A model generated the notes under the pieces. That model saw nothing but the letters and a program-made list of their open reading frames with translations. It made no database searches and was not told the DNA's origin. Below are positions 36,193 to 46,611 of a DNA stretch of 64,000 nucleotides, one piece after another; position 1 is the first letter of the stretch, and each line of letters starts with the position of its first letter. The DNA comes from Gammaproteobacteria bacterium (GTDB taxonomy: Bacteria; Pseudomonadota; Gammaproteobacteria; Ga0077536). Position numbers and translations under genes: made by a program. Where the stretch lies: contig JADLGE010000083.1 of NCBI GenBank assembly GCA_020849475.1, positions 62,001 to 126,000 of the forward strand. Direction: 5' to 3'.

Positions 36193-38436
36193 GTGGGGGC
36201 AGTACTCGCTAAATTAAAAGACAACTGGTCCCGCGTCGCGATGAGCGCCGCGGTGCTGGCGCTGTTCCTGGTTCACGCGACCGACACCTGGCGCTTTGAA
36301 TTCATCGAACAGATGGAAAATCTGGCTTATGACAGCCATCTCGAAGTCACCATGCCGCGCACCGTCGATGACAGCGTGGTGATTGTCGACATCGATGAGA
36401 CCAGTCTCACTGCGGAAGGGCGCTGGCCGTGGTCGCGCGACAAGCTTGCCCATCTGCTCGACCGCCTGTTCCAGCAGTACAAGATCAAACTGGTCGGTTT
36501 CGACATCGTGTTCGCCGAACCAGATGAAAGCTCGGGTTTGAAAACCCTCGAGCGGCTGGCGAAGAACGATCTCGCCGGCAACCAGGATTTCGTCAATCGC
36601 TTGGACGTCATTCGTCCGCAGCTCGATTACGACGGCATCTTTGCCGAGACCATGCAGAAGTACAACGTGGTGCTCGGCTACTACTTCAACTTCGACAGTG
36701 AAGACGAGGTGGCCAAGATAGGCGAACTGCCCGAGCCCTTGTTCGACAAGAGCGATTTTCAGGGCAAGGCCGTGCAGTTCCTGACGGCGACCGGCTTTGG
36801 CGGCAACATCAAGGCGCTGCAGGCCAGCGCGCTCGGTGCCGGCCACTTCACTCAGCAACCGGATCGCGACGGTGTGGTACGGCGCGTGCCGATGCTGGTG
36901 CGTTACAACGACCGCTACTACGGCTCGCTGTCGCTGGAGATGGTGAGGCGGGTGTTGGGAGTGGATGCCATCACCACGCGTTTTGAAAAGCCCTTGTTCG
37001 AGGCGCGTGGCTATCCGGGGCTCGAGTGGTTGCTGGTCGGCAATGCCGGCGTGCCGGTGGACAAGAACGTCAAGACACTGGTGCCGTTTCGCGGCCCCAA
37101 GGGCAGCTTTCATTACGTGCCGGCGACCGACGTGCTGAACGGCAAGGCTGATCCCGCGCTCCTCAATGACAAGATAGTGCTGATCGGGACCAGCGCGCCG
37201 GTCCTGCTCGATCTGCGCGCCACGCCGATGGAAGAGGCTTATCCCGGAGTCGAGGTCCACGCCAACCTGATTGCCGGCATTTTGAGCGGCAGGATGCTGG
37301 AGTTCCCGGCCTACACCATGGGCGCTGAAGTGCTGATGCTGCTGGCCGTCGGTATCGGCATGATACTCGGCGGTGTGTTGCTGAGCCCGCTCAACACCAC
37401 GCTGTTCACCTTGGTCGGCATCATGGTCTATATCGCCTTCAACCACCTGGTATGGGCTTTTGGCCACACGGTGCTGCCGCTGGCGTCCGGCATCATGATG
37501 GCCCTGACCATGTTTCTCTTGAACATGTCCTATGGCTACTTCGTCGAGACCAGAGGCAAGCGCCAGATCACCGGGCTGTTCGGTCAGTACGTGCCGCCGG
37601 AACTGGTCGACGAGATGGCCAAGGCGCCCACTCAGTATTCGCTGGCGGCGGAAAGCCGCGAACTGACGGTGCTGTTTTCCGACGTGCGTGGTTTCACGAC
37701 CATTTCCGAAGGGCTCAAACCCGAGGATCTGGCCGATCTCATGAACCAGTTCCTGTCACCCATGACGGAGGTCATCCACCACTGTCGCGGCACCATCGAC
37801 AAATACATGGGCGACGCCATCATGGCCTTCTGGGGCGCGCCGCTGGCGGACGGTGAGCATGCGCGCCACGCGCTTGAGGCGGCGATGGAGATGATCGTCA
37901 AACTCGACGACATCAACGCCCAGTTCAAGTCGCGCGGCTGGCCAGAGATCAACATCGGCGTGGGCCTGAACACCGGTCTCATGAACGTCGGCAACATGGG
38001 CTCGTCGTTCCGCATGGCGTACACCGTCATTGGCGACGCGGTGAATCTCGGTTCGCGCCTCGAGGGTTTGACCAAGAAATACGGCGTGCGCCTGATTGTC
38101 AGCGAAACCACCAAGGACGCGGTGCCGGAATACGCCTACCGCGAACTGGACCGCGTGCGGGTCAAGGGCAAAGCCAAACCGGTGGCTATCTACGAGCCGC
38201 TGGGGCTGGCCGAACAGCTCGACCCGCAGTGGAAGAAGGAATTGCGCCTGTTTGCTGAAACCATGCGGCTGTACCGCGCCCAGCAGTGGGACACCGCCGA
38301 ACTCAACTTCGTCAACCTGCAGCGCGGTTCGAAGTCACCGGCCTTGTACAAGGTCTACGCCGAGCGCGTCGCGCATTTCCGCAAGGCGCCGCCCGCGGCA
38401 GATTGGGATGGCGTGTTCGAGCACGAGAGCAAGTAA
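36193..38436 (+). CDS. CHASE2-domain class III adenylate/guanylate cyclase
   Basis: 747 residues from a GTG with GGAGCGCAGGG upstream. An N-terminal helix is followed by a periplasmic CHASE2 sensor (~residues 45-355; VVIVDIDETSLTAEGRWPWSRDKLAHLLDRLF and GVEVHANLIAGILSGRMLEFP), three membrane helices (~375-455) and a class III cyclase domain (~485-650). That domain has metal aspartates in FSDVRGFTTIS and GDAIMAFWGAP and transition-state residues in YTVIGDAVNLGSRLE. The product is probably cAMP. The C-terminus adds a short helical tail. It is convergent with the FHA-PP2C-kinase cluster, whose kinase has the same sensor type. Confidence 0.93.
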   Translation: MGAVLAKLKDNWSRVAMSAAVLALFLVHATDTWRFEFIEQMENLAYDSHLEVTMPRTVDDSVVIVDIDETSLTAEGRWPWSRDKLAHLLDRLFQQYKIKLVGFDIVFAEPDESSGLKTLERLAKNDLAGNQDFVNRLDVIRPQLDYDGIFAETMQKYNVVLGYYFNFDSEDEVAKIGELPEPLFDKSDFQGKAVQFLTATGFGGNIKALQASALGAGHFTQQPDRDGVVRRVPMLVRYNDRYYGSLSLEMVRRVLGVDAITTRFEKPLFEARGYPGLEWLLVGNAGVPVDKNVKTLVPFRGPKGSFHYVPATDVLNGKADPALLNDKIVLIGTSAPVLLDLRATPMEEAYPGVEVHANLIAGILSGRMLEFPAYTMGAEVLMLLAVGIGMILGGVLLSPLNTTLFTLVGIMVYIAFNHLVWAFGHTVLPLASGIMMALTMFLLNMSYGYFVETRGKRQITGLFGQYVPPELVDEMAKAPTQYSLAAESRELTVLFSDVRGFTTISEGLKPEDLADLMNQFLSPMTEVIHHCRGTIDKYMGDAIMAFWGAPLADGEHARHALEAAMEMIVKLDDINAQFKSRGWPEINIGVGLNTGLMNVGNMGSSFRMAYTVIGDAVNLGSRLEGLTKKYGVRLIVSETTKDAVPEYAYRELDRVRVKGKAKPVAIYEPLGLAEQLDPQWKKELRLFAETMRLYRAQQWDTAELNFVNLQRGSKSPALYKVYAERVAHFRKAPPAADWDGVFEHESK

Positions 38437-38484
38437 GAGGCTCAAGGGCGCCTTTGCATGCTGGACGCCTCGGCAAAGGCATTG

Positions 38485-38510
38485 GAATGTCAGACTTCAG
38501 TCTGACATTC
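38485..38510 (+). terminator. Perfect palindromic hairpin between convergent signalling genes
   Basis: GAATGTCAGACT (38485-38496) and AGTCTGACATTC (38499-38510) are exact reverse complements separated by 2 bases. It lies between the convergent cyclase and FHA genes, so a bidirectional terminator is the simplest reading, although neither side has a T-run. A second small GC stem sits near 38573-38590. The remaining 168-base gap shows nothing else. Confidence 0.5.
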
Positions 38511-38604
38511 GACGCGGAGTACGGAATTAAACGCGCGAATGATTTCGCACCTGCAGGAAATGCGGGAATACCCCCGCCGCGACCGCGGCGAGGGCTGAGA
38601 GGCG

Positions 38605-39357
38605 TTACTTAACGAGACTGAATTCCATCTTGATGCCGGCGAGTTCAATGATGTCGCCGTTCTTGATGGCATAGGCCTGCGGGCCTATCGGGGTGTTGTT
38701 CACCACCGGGAAGTTGTCGTTCTTGCCGTCGCCTTCGATGTGGGTCAGGAAGTAGCCCTGGGGACGACGCGAAATCACCGCCACCTGGGTGCCGGGCTTG
38801 CCAAGGGTGATGAGCGCCTTGGTCAGTTCCAGCTCCTTGCCGGCTATCGGGCCATTCAGAACGTGCAGCTTGGCCAACGGCATGCCGCCGCCAGGCACCG
38901 GTGCGATGGGCGCCACACGCGGCGAACCACCTGCGGTATGGTCCATGGCGGCGGGCGCGGGGGCCTTGGCTGCGGCCTTTTCGACCGCCTTGGCGGCTTC
39001 CACCGCGGCACTGGCCGAGCCCGGCCGGATGATCATGGTCTTTTCGAATTCTTCGTCGTCGGCGGTGGCATGCTCATTGATGTACTTGAGCTCGTGCTTG
39101 CCAAGACCGATCACGTCGCCGTTGCGCAGCGCGTGCTTCTTGACCAGCTTGCCGTTCACGTAAGTCCCGTTCGTGCTGCCGAGATCTTCCAGAAAGGAAT
39201 CGTCGAGAATCGTGATAATGAGTGCGTGCTTTCCGCTGACGGCCAGGTTGTCGATCTGGATATCGTTGTCGGGCTTGCGGCCGATGGATATCCGTTCCTT
39301 CCCTAGCTGGAATTCCCCTTGCACCGCCCCGTTCATGCTCAGAACCAACTTCGCCAT
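38605..39357 (-). CDS. FHA-domain protein (two FHA-like domains)
   Basis: 250 residues. The N-terminal FHA domain is canonical: ERISIGRKPDNDIQIDNLAVSGKHALI and LEDLGSTNGTYVNGKLV hold the phosphothreonine-binding Arg, Ser, His and Asn. An Ala/Pro-rich linker (~115-160) leads to a second, degenerate FHA-like domain (KLHVLNGPIAGKELELTKALITLGKPGTQVAVISRRPQGYFLTHIEG). It contains phosphorylatable threonine EKTMI before the linker. It should bind phosphothreonine products of the kinase encoded in the same unit. Confidence 0.9.
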   Translation of the reverse strand: MAKLVLSMNGAVQGEFQLGKERISIGRKPDNDIQIDNLAVSGKHALIITILDDSFLEDLGSTNGTYVNGKLVKKHALRNGDVIGLGKHELKYINEHATADDEEFEKTMIIRPGSASAAVEAAKAVEKAAAKAPAPAAMDHTAGGSPRVAPIAPVPGGGMPLAKLHVLNGPIAGKELELTKALITLGKPGTQVAVISRRPQGYFLTHIEGDGKNDNFPVVNNTPIGPQAYAIKNGDIIELAGIKMEFSLVK

Positions 39358-39370
39358 TGTTCTGTCCTAT

Positions 39371-40201
39371 TCAGCTGCCCTTTTTCAGAAAGCTATTGAA
39401 TTTAGCCATGATCCCCGCCTGGCCATTCGACGGGTTATGCGGTCGTACCAGCACAACGGATACGTTGTCCTTGCCGCCATTTTGATTCGCCAGTCGGACC
39501 AGTTCAGTGGCCGCTTCGACAAGATTAGCACTATATTTACTTAGGGTTAAGTGAATTTCTTCATCATCTACCATATCATTGAGACCGTCCGAACAGAGCA
39601 GGTAAATCTCGCCTGCCTGCAAGTCCTGTTCCTGGACGTCCACCTCAACTGACTGCTCGATACCAAGCGCCCGCGTGACGAGATTCTTGGGCGTGTTCTC
39701 GGCAGCCTCCTCAGGTGTGAAGAAGCCCCGGTCTATCAGCTCCTGGATGAGCGAGTGATCGCGGGTAATCTGCTTGAATTCATTGCCCCGCAGGCGATAG
39801 ACCCGCGAATCGCCCACGTGCGCGATGCTGACCTTGTCACCGTGGTAGAAGACCACCACCACCGTGGTGCCCATGCCCTGGCACTGCGGCACTTCCTGGG
39901 CGGTACGAAAGACCTCGGCGTTGGCCTTGGCCACCGCGTCGCGGATGACCATGGTGGCGCGACTCAGGCCCGCACCACCGATCTTGGTGTTGGCATCGCC
40001 ATTGGCGACCCCGGCCCGCACTTCGTTCAGGATCAACTGCGCGGCAATGGCGCTCGCCACTTCGCCGGCTTTATAGCCGCCCATGCCATCAGCCACCACC
40101 GCCAGCCCCAGGGCCGTGTCGGTCACCGCGCTGTCTTCGTTGTGCGGACGCTTCAGACCGGTGTCCGAAATGTTCGCTACTTCGATGATGCCCTTGGCCA
40201 C
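39371..40201 (-). CDS. PP2C-family serine/threonine phosphatase
   Basis: 276 residues. Metal-binding motifs are present: SDTGLKRPHNEDS, VVADGMGGYKAGEVAS, VAHVGDSRVYRL, LCSDGLNDMVDDEEI and NGGKDNVSVVLV. Soluble PrpC/Stp1 type, removing phosphates placed by the neighbouring kinase. It is 13 bases from the FHA gene and 25 from the kinase gene on the same strand, forming a kinase-phosphatase-FHA operon. Confidence 0.94.
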   Translation of the reverse strand: MAKGIIEVANISDTGLKRPHNEDSAVTDTALGLAVVADGMGGYKAGEVASAIAAQLILNEVRAGVANGDANTKIGGAGLSRATMVIRDAVAKANAEVFRTAQEVPQCQGMGTTVVVVFYHGDKVSIAHVGDSRVYRLRGNEFKQITRDHSLIQELIDRGFFTPEEAAENTPKNLVTRALGIEQSVEVDVQEQDLQAGEIYLLCSDGLNDMVDDEEIHLTLSKYSANLVEAATELVRLANQNGGKDNVSVVLVRPHNPSNGQAGIMAKFNSFLKKGS

Positions 40202-40226
40202 GGCGTCTGGTCCTTCGTCCTTGGAA

Positions 40227-42770
40227 TCAGGCTGACTGGGTCTGCTTGGCGCAACGCTGGATGTCGCGTGCCATGTCGGCGCCGGTCTGGTAACGCTTGG
40301 TCGGGTCTTTCTCCAGCGCCTTGTCGATGATGGCCGAAATGCACGGCCGCTGCTTGGCCAATTCCGGCTTGAGGCTGGTCACTTCGATATGCGCTTCGTT
40401 GGCGATCTTGTACATGAGGGTCGCCATCGAATCCCCCTGGAAGGGCAGCTTGCCGGTGATCATCTGGTAGAACATCACGCCCAGCGAGAACAGATCCGAG
40501 CGGCCATCGACCTTCTTGCCCGACAACTGCTCGGGTGACATGTAGGACGGCGTACCGAGCACCATGCCGGTCTTGGTCTTGCTCGAATCGGTGATGCGCG
40601 CGATGCCGAAGTCGGTCAGCTTGACCTGCTTGGAATCGGGCTCATACATGATGTTGGCCGGCTTGATATCGCGATGCACGACGTTGTGCTTGTGCGCGTA
40701 ATCGAGCGCCATGGCGGCCTTGAAAATGATGCCCATCACGGTCGGCAGGGGCAGCAGGGTGTCGGGCTTGGTGTAACGCGCCAGGTCGTGGCCGGCCAGG
40801 AATTCCATGGCGATATAGGCCAGGTCGTGTTCTTCGCCGACGTCATAGATGCGCACGATGTTGGGTTGGTCGAGACGGCCGGCGGTCTCCGCTTCGCGGA
40901 AGAAGCGCTCTTTGACCTCGGTGAGTTCGTTGGCGTCGAATTCCTGCGATAAGGCCATGGTCTTGATGGCCACCACGCGGTTGATCTTGGGATCCTTGCC
41001 GAGATACACCACGCCCATCGCGCCCTTGCCGAGTTCCTTTTCCACCTCGTAGCGACCGAGCATCGGCTTGGAGATGCTGCCGTCCAGCAAAATGGTGCTG
41101 GCAGCGGTGGCGGCAGCCGCCGAGCCGCCGATGATGACGGTGTCGTTGAGCTGCTTGGCGCGGTTGACCTTGTTGCGGATGTCGCGGAAGTTCGGATCCT
41201 TGGCGGCGATGTACTCGTAGGCGGCGCCGGCCTTGTTGAACTGACGCTTGCGTTCGAAATCGCCGGCCAGGATGTAAACCGCTTCCAGCAGGCTTTCATC
41301 CACCGGGCAGCGGCGGAAATATTCCAGCGCCATGTCGAGCTCGCCTTCCTTCTGGAACTTGAGTGCGAGCTGCTTGTTGCTCTGCGCCGAATCGTAATCA
41401 AGTCGGCGCTTGGTCGCTTCGGTGACCAGGAAGCGCTTGGTGGTCAACAGCACATGGCCGACCACCAGCAAGGTGGCCGCACCCATGAGCTTCAGCCAGA
41501 TGGCCTGCGAGGCCATCAAGCCGATTTCGGTCGCGAACACCACCACGAACAGACCCAGGCTGACCAGCGCCGCGGGGCCGGCATTGAGCTTCGGCAGCAG
41601 CGCGATGAGGTAGGCCGCCACCAGCGCCAGGATCAGCAGTTCGGTCAAGAACGCCCATGAGGGCGAAATGAAGAAATTTTCGTTGAGGATACTGGCGACG
41701 GTGTGCGCCATGATCTGCACCGGGCTGACCGGCTTGTCGCCGACCGGCACGTGGAAAGACGAACCCAGGCCAAAAGCGGTGGCACCGATAAGGACGATTT
41801 TGTCCTTGAAATTTTCCATCGGCACGGCGCCCTGCTGGACGTCGTAGAAAGAATAGATATCGAACGGCGGCCGGTCGCCCTGGCGATTGCCGTAGAAGAA
41901 AGTGTTCATGCTGAGCGACAGGTCGGTCTTGATCTTGAGGTTGCCGAGCTGAACGCTGTCGCCGAGATTGACCTTGATGTCCTCGGCTTTGAGATTGTGA
42001 TAAGCGGCCGCAATCATGAGCGACTGCGAGGGATAGAAGGCGCCGTAGTATTCGACCACCAACGGTTCGAAGCGGATGCCGCCGTCGACGTCGGGCGGTG
42101 TCAGCAGATGGCCGATACCGCGCGCCGCGCTGCCGATGACGGGAATCGGCGAATCGGCGAGCACGGTCTGGATCGGCATCGGGAAGTCGCCCGTCGGGTC
42201 GACCACCTTGTCTTCCTTGATGGCGTTATGCAGGACGTAGTCGGGCAGCGCTTTGTCGGGCTTGCCTACCGGCTCACCCGGGGTGAACTGCATGCCGAGC
42301 ACGACATTGCCGGCCTGTTTGAAAGAATTACCCAGTACGGTGTCGGTATCGAGCGCGAGTTCGGCGGCCGCGAATTTCTGGTTCAGGGCATCGACTGAAA
42401 CGCCGGCCTGGGCCAGTTTTTCGGTTTCGGTGCGGAACTCGCGTATCCAGTCGAGACCCGGTGGGACTTCAGGTTCGGAGTAGATGACGGTGGAGCCAAT
42501 GGTCTTGGCGCCGGCGCCGGCCAGCTTGTCGATCATCGCGGCGTGAATCTTGCGCGACCATGGCCAGCGACCGATGTTCTGGATGCTCTTGTCGTCGATG
42601 GCGACCACGACGACCTTGTTGCCGGGATCGCGCGACGACATCCTGACCCCGAGGTCGTAGGCGTCCCGCTCCAGGCTCTCAAGTAGTGGCACACGCCCCC
42701 ACGCGAGGAAAAACACGAAGGACAGGGCGGCGCCGACAAACCAGTCGGATTTCCAGAACGCTTTATTCAT
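40227..42770 (-). CDS. CHASE2-domain transmembrane serine/threonine protein kinase
   Basis: 847 residues. An N-terminal helix is followed by a periplasmic CHASE2 sensor (~residues 40-365; VVVVAIDDKSIQNIGRWPWSRKIHAAMIDKLAGAGAKTIGSTVIYSEPE), membrane helices (~370-445), a helical, TPR-like segment and the eukaryotic-like kinase (~572-840). The kinase has P-loop LGKGAMGVVYLG, VAIKTM, HRDIKPANIMY, LTDFGIARI and GTPSYMSPEQL. All catalytic residues are present. The stimulus is unknown. First gene of the kinase-PP2C-FHA operon. Confidence 0.93.
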   Translation of the reverse strand: MNKAFWKSDWFVGAALSFVFFLAWGRVPLLESLERDAYDLGVRMSSRDPGNKVVVVAIDDKSIQNIGRWPWSRKIHAAMIDKLAGAGAKTIGSTVIYSEPEVPPGLDWIREFRTETEKLAQAGVSVDALNQKFAAAELALDTDTVLGNSFKQAGNVVLGMQFTPGEPVGKPDKALPDYVLHNAIKEDKVVDPTGDFPMPIQTVLADSPIPVIGSAARGIGHLLTPPDVDGGIRFEPLVVEYYGAFYPSQSLMIAAAYHNLKAEDIKVNLGDSVQLGNLKIKTDLSLSMNTFFYGNRQGDRPPFDIYSFYDVQQGAVPMENFKDKIVLIGATAFGLGSSFHVPVGDKPVSPVQIMAHTVASILNENFFISPSWAFLTELLILALVAAYLIALLPKLNAGPAALVSLGLFVVVFATEIGLMASQAIWLKLMGAATLLVVGHVLLTTKRFLVTEATKRRLDYDSAQSNKQLALKFQKEGELDMALEYFRRCPVDESLLEAVYILAGDFERKRQFNKAGAAYEYIAAKDPNFRDIRNKVNRAKQLNDTVIIGGSAAAATAASTILLDGSISKPMLGRYEVEKELGKGAMGVVYLGKDPKINRVVAIKTMALSQEFDANELTEVKERFFREAETAGRLDQPNIVRIYDVGEEHDLAYIAMEFLAGHDLARYTKPDTLLPLPTVMGIIFKAAMALDYAHKHNVVHRDIKPANIMYEPDSKQVKLTDFGIARITDSSKTKTGMVLGTPSYMSPEQLSGKKVDGRSDLFSLGVMFYQMITGKLPFQGDSMATLMYKIANEAHIEVTSLKPELAKQRPCISAIIDKALEKDPTKRYQTGADMARDIQRCAKQTQSA

Positions 42771-42859
42771 CCGGTCATCAGGTCTAGCGAGTCAAAGAGA
42801 TTCGCCATGTTACCTTCCTTTGTATTGAGAAAATAGGCAGATAGAACCGCGTTTTAACA

Positions 42860-43378
42860 CTAGTCGCAGGAGTCGGCGACGGCTTGGCGCGCTTTGTCCA
42901 TCACGGCTCTGTACTCAGCGGCGTTGAGCGCGCGTCGCTGGCCATCGGCGCTGCGCTCGTACAGGACGTTGATGCGCTCGGCCTGACTCTTGCGGGCCTG
43001 GGCGCGCGCGCAGGCCTGCGCGCGGCGCTCAGCAGCCGCGAGTGCGGCGGCATGCGATGCCTCGCGCGCCTGGCGATCCTTGGTATAGCTGTCGAGTATC
43101 TGGCGCAGACGTTCCTGACGGACTTCATTAGCGGCCGCGGCCGGCCCGCTCCGTATGGTCACGCTTTGGGCATTGCTCGCGGCGTCCGGCGGTTTGTCGC
43201 CAAAATGAAGATGACCGTCGCGGTCCTTCCATTTGTAGATCTCGGCGGCAGAGAGCTGGCCATGGGGCAGGCTGAACTGCAGTGCCATGACGAGCGCCAT
43301 GCGCAAAACGGCGACTTTGCTCAGGCGCGCTCGGCCGCTTGCTGAGTGGAGCACGGGAATATTTCCTGATTCGCCCAT
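42860..43378 (-). CDS. DUF4124-domain exported protein
   Basis: About 172 residues. The DUF4124 motif is AEIYKWKDRDGHLHFGDKPPD, followed by a long Ala/Arg/Gln-rich helical tail. A hydrophobic segment MALVMALQFSLPHGQLSA just before it is a likely signal peptide, so the true start may be the ATG at 43300 rather than 43378; neither has a convincing ribosome site. DUF4124 proteins are periplasmic and of unknown function. Confidence 0.7.
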   Translation of the reverse strand: MGESGNIPVLHSASGRARLSKVAVLRMALVMALQFSLPHGQLSAAEIYKWKDRDGHLHFGDKPPDAASNAQSVTIRSGPAAAANEVRQERLRQILDSYTKDRQAREASHAAALAAAERRAQACARAQARKSQAERINVLYERSADGQRRALNAAEYRAVMDKARQAVADSCD

Positions 43379-43666
43379 GACCACTTTGCGTCGCGCTCCG
43401 TCCTGGCGGCCTAAGTCTTTGTAGTGACAGCGTAAACCACTATAGCGGCGGCAGGCGGTGCGGATTTGAGGGTAGCGCGCAGCGATGGCTAACTAGGAAC
43501 ACGGTGCGCATTCAGCAACGCACCTGCCGCCGCCAGGGAAGGCAGCGTCCACATCGATACGGGGTGCGGACAGGCGGCGGACCAGGGGGCGTCCAAGGAC
43601 GGGCGCCTCCTGGCCCACTTCAGCGGGCGGCTGGCCGTGCGCGAGGCGAACGGCCAGTGTTTGAAC
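43379..43666 (+). other. Intergenic region with a long inverted repeat upstream of fdxA's 3' end
   Basis: About 288 bases without a credible gene. GCGGCGGCAGG (43445-43455) plus TGCG (43459-43462) can pair with CGCA (43519-43522) plus CCTGCCGCCGC (43523-43533): 15 bp with one 3-base bulge, enclosing about 56 bases. Apart from this potential RNA structure I see nothing definite. Confidence 0.4.
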
Positions 43667-43990
43667 TCAGCGCTCGAGCAGGTCGAGCTTGCCGGGCTTG
43701 CCTTTCCAGTCGTCGGCGTCGCCGGCCGGGTCTTTCATTTCGCTGATCACCGGCCACTGCTTGGCCAGTTCAGCATTGAGCCCCAGGTACTGCTGTTCGT
43801 CGTCCGTCAGGTCGTCCTCCGACTTGATGGCCTCGGCCGGGCATTCCGGCTCGCACCGCGTGCAATCGATACATTCATCCGGGTCAATCACGAGCATGTT
43901 CGGGCCTTCGTGAAAGCAGTCGACCGGGCACACCTCGACACAGTCCGTGTACTTGCACTTGATACAGTTTTCTACAACAACAAACGTCAT
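43667..43990 (-). CDS. fdxA: 7Fe ferredoxin FdxA ([3Fe-4S][4Fe-4S])
   Basis: 107 residues. [55 protein letters not shown] is the Azotobacter FdI type, in which the first motif coordinates the 3Fe cluster. A helical C-terminal tail ([27 protein letters not shown]) is typical. It follows mutS on the same strand, a conserved gammaproteobacterial pair. Electron partner unknown. Confidence 0.95.
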   Translation of the reverse strand: MTFVVVENCIKCKYTDCVEVCPVDCFHEGPNMLVIDPDECIDCTRCEPECPAEAIKSEDDLTDDEQQYLGLNAELAKQWPVISEMKDPAGDADDWKGKPGKLDLLER

Positions 43991-44055
43991 GGCTGCTCTT
44001 CGTCAAAAATTCGGAGGTCGGCATTATATCTGCGCGCCGCGCGCTGCCAAACACT

Positions 44056-46611
44056 TCATGAGCGCTCGATGAGCGCGCGCAGGCGATAGAGCGTTTCCAG
44101 CGCCTCGCGCGGCGTCAGGGAATCGGGGTCAAGCTCGCGCAGGGCCTCCAAGGCCGGGTGCGGGCGCTCGAACAGCGGCAGTTGCGGCAGCTCTGGGTGG
44201 GTGCTTTGCGAGTGCCGCCGTTCGAGGGTGTCGAGCAGGGTGCGGGCGCGGGCGATGACGGCGTTCGGCACGCCCGCGCGGCGTGCGACGGCAATGCCGA
44301 AGCTGCGTGAGGCCGGTCCTTCGCTGACGCTGTGCATGAACACCACGTCCTCGCCATGTTCGAGCGCGTCGAGTCGCACATTGGCCACTGCCGGCACTTC
44401 GTCGGCCAGTGCGGTCAACTCAAAATAATGGGTCGCGAACAGGGTGAAGGCACGATTTTTTGTCGCCAGGTGCTCGGCCGCGGCCCACGCCAGTGACATG
44501 CCGTCGTAGGTGCTGGTGCCGCGTCCGATCTCGTCGACGATGACCAGGCTCGCGGCCGTGGCATGGTGCAGGATGTTGGCGGTCTCGGCCATTTCCACCA
44601 TGAACGTGCTCTGGCCGCCGGCCAGGTTGTCGCCGGCGCCGATGCGCGAATAGATGGCGTCGATGGGGCCCATGAGCGCCGCCTGCGCCGGCACGAAGCT
44701 GCCGATGTGGGCGAGCAGGGTGATGAGCGCGGCCTGGCGCATATAGGTCGACTTGCCGCCCATGTTGGGGCCAGTGATCAGCAGCAGGCGGCGCTCGTCG
44801 TGGAGTTCTAGATCGTTGGCGACAAATGGCGTGTGCTGGAACTGTTCCACCAGCGGGTGGCGGCCAGCACTGATACTCAGGCGTGGCTCGTCGCAGAACT
44901 CCGGAGCGCACAGCCCAAGGCTCTCGGCGCGTTCGGCGAAACTCGTCAGCACATCCAGTTCCGCCAGCGCGGCGCTGGTGGCCTGCAGGCCGCGCACTTC
45001 GGGCAGAAGTTCTATCAAGAGGCTTTCGTACAGTTCGCGTTCGCGGCGCAGGGCGCGGTCGGCCGCCGTCAAAATGTGGGTTTCAAAGCCTTTGAGTTCG
45101 GGCGTGATATAGCGCTCGACGCCTTTCAAGGTCTGGCGGCGCGTGTAGTCGGCCGGCGCGCGCTCGGCCTGGGCTCGGCTTATCTCAATGTAGTAGCCGT
45201 GCACGCGGTTGTAACCGACCTTGAGATTGGCGATGCCGCTGCGCTCGCGCTCGCGCTGTTCCAGCGCCACCAGGAAGGCGTCGGCATCGGCGCTGGCGTT
45301 ACGCAGTTCATCCAGTTCGCGGTCATAGCCGGGCGCCAGTACGCCACCGTCACGGATGAGATGCGGCGGCGCTTCCACCAGCGCCAGTTCGAGTCGCGCA
45401 CGCACCGCAGGCATCTCATCAATGCTGGCGCGCAGTTCGTCGAGACGCGGGCTCGTGTCCTCGACCAGCAATTGACGAATCTCGGGCAGCGCGCCGAGTG
45501 CATCGCGCAGACGTGCAAGATCCCGCGGCCGCGCGGTGCCCAAGGCGACACGGGTGACGATGCGTTCGATGTCATGCACCCGCCGCAAGGTGCTGCGCAA
45601 GGCGGCCAGATCGTGTCGCGCCAACAGCATCGTGACCGCCTGCTGACGATTCTTGAGGGTGGTGTGACAGCGCAGCGGTCTGTGCAGCCAGCGGCGCAGG
45701 AGTCGCCCGCCCATGGCAGTGCGGGTGGTGTCGAACACGGCTATCAAGGTGTGCGTGTCATCGCCCGACAGCGCGCGGCTGATCTCCAGATTGCGGCGCG
45801 TGGCAGGATCGAGATGCAGGGCATCCTGCGGACGTTCGACCGCCACTGCCAGTACATGGCCCAGGGCGCCGCCGTGCATCTCCTGGCTGTAGGTCAGCAC
45901 TGCGCCGGCGGCCGCCACTGCCAGTTCGAGATCCGCGCAGCCGAAGCCGTGCAGGCTGTCGACGCCAAATTGTCCGCACAAGCGCCGTTGCGCGGTCGCC
46001 AGATCGAAACGCCAGGCCGGCAGGGCCTGGGCGCGCGCCGCCCAGGTGGTCGGCACCTGCGCGCGTTGCTCGTCGGCGACCAGCAGTTCGGCCGGCTGCA
46101 GACGCTCGAGCTCTGCTTCCAGTGCGGCGGGGCTGTCGGGTTCGCAGACCAGGAAACGCCCGGCGCTGACGTCCAGCCACGCCAGGCCGCAGCGTTCGCC
46201 GCGGAAGGCGAGCGCCGCAATCAAGGTGTCCTGGCGCGCTTCCAGCAGCGACTCGTCGGTGACCGTGCCCGGCGTCAGAATGCGTGTGACCTTGCGTGCC
46301 ACCGGCCCGCGCGATTCCGCCGGGTCGCCAATCTGCTCGCATACGGCCACCGACACGCCGAGTTTCAACAAGCGTGCGAGGTAAGGGTCGGCGGCATGCG
46401 CCGGCACGCCGGCCAGCGGTATGGGCTGGCCGTCGCTGAAGCCGCGCGCGGTCAGGGTCAAGTCCAGCAACTGCGCGGCGCGCTTGGCGTCGTCGAAGAA
46501 CAGCTCGTAGAAATCGCCCATGCGATAGAACAGCAGCGTATCGGGATGCTCGGCCTTGATGCCGAGGAACTGCTGCATGACAGGCGAGTGGGCGGCTTTG
46601 TCGGTGGCCAT
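44056..46611 (-). CDS. mutS: DNA mismatch repair protein MutS
   Basis: 851 residues. The mismatch-reading N-terminus [25 protein letters not shown] carries the Phe-x-Glu motif (DFYEL). Connector and clamp domains follow, then the ATPase with Walker [42 protein letters not shown] and [14 protein letters not shown]. The length equals that of E. coli MutS (853). It recognises mispairs and recruits MutL. Divergent from htpG. Confidence 0.97.
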   Translation of the reverse strand: MATDKAAHSPVMQQFLGIKAEHPDTLLFYRMGDFYELFFDDAKRAAQLLDLTLTARGFSDGQPIPLAGVPAHAADPYLARLLKLGVSVAVCEQIGDPAESRGPVARKVTRILTPGTVTDESLLEARQDTLIAALAFRGERCGLAWLDVSAGRFLVCEPDSPAALEAELERLQPAELLVADEQRAQVPTTWAARAQALPAWRFDLATAQRRLCGQFGVDSLHGFGCADLELAVAAAGAVLTYSQEMHGGALGHVLAVAVERPQDALHLDPATRRNLEISRALSGDDTHTLIAVFDTTRTAMGGRLLRRWLHRPLRCHTTLKNRQQAVTMLLARHDLAALRSTLRRVHDIERIVTRVALGTARPRDLARLRDALGALPEIRQLLVEDTSPRLDELRASIDEMPAVRARLELALVEAPPHLIRDGGVLAPGYDRELDELRNASADADAFLVALEQRERERSGIANLKVGYNRVHGYYIEISRAQAERAPADYTRRQTLKGVERYITPELKGFETHILTAADRALRRERELYESLLIELLPEVRGLQATSAALAELDVLTSFAERAESLGLCAPEFCDEPRLSISAGRHPLVEQFQHTPFVANDLELHDERRLLLITGPNMGGKSTYMRQAALITLLAHIGSFVPAQAALMGPIDAIYSRIGAGDNLAGGQSTFMVEMAETANILHHATAASLVIVDEIGRGTSTYDGMSLAWAAAEHLATKNRAFTLFATHYFELTALADEVPAVANVRLDALEHGEDVVFMHSVSEGPASRSFGIAVARRAGVPNAVIARARTLLDTLERRHSQSTHPELPQLPLFERPHPALEALRELDPDSLTPREALETLYRLRALIERS

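Noticed and set aside
43504-43746. A small plus-strand gene upstream of fdxA's end
   Set aside because: It runs into the antisense of fdxA, has no ribosome site and resembles no protein.
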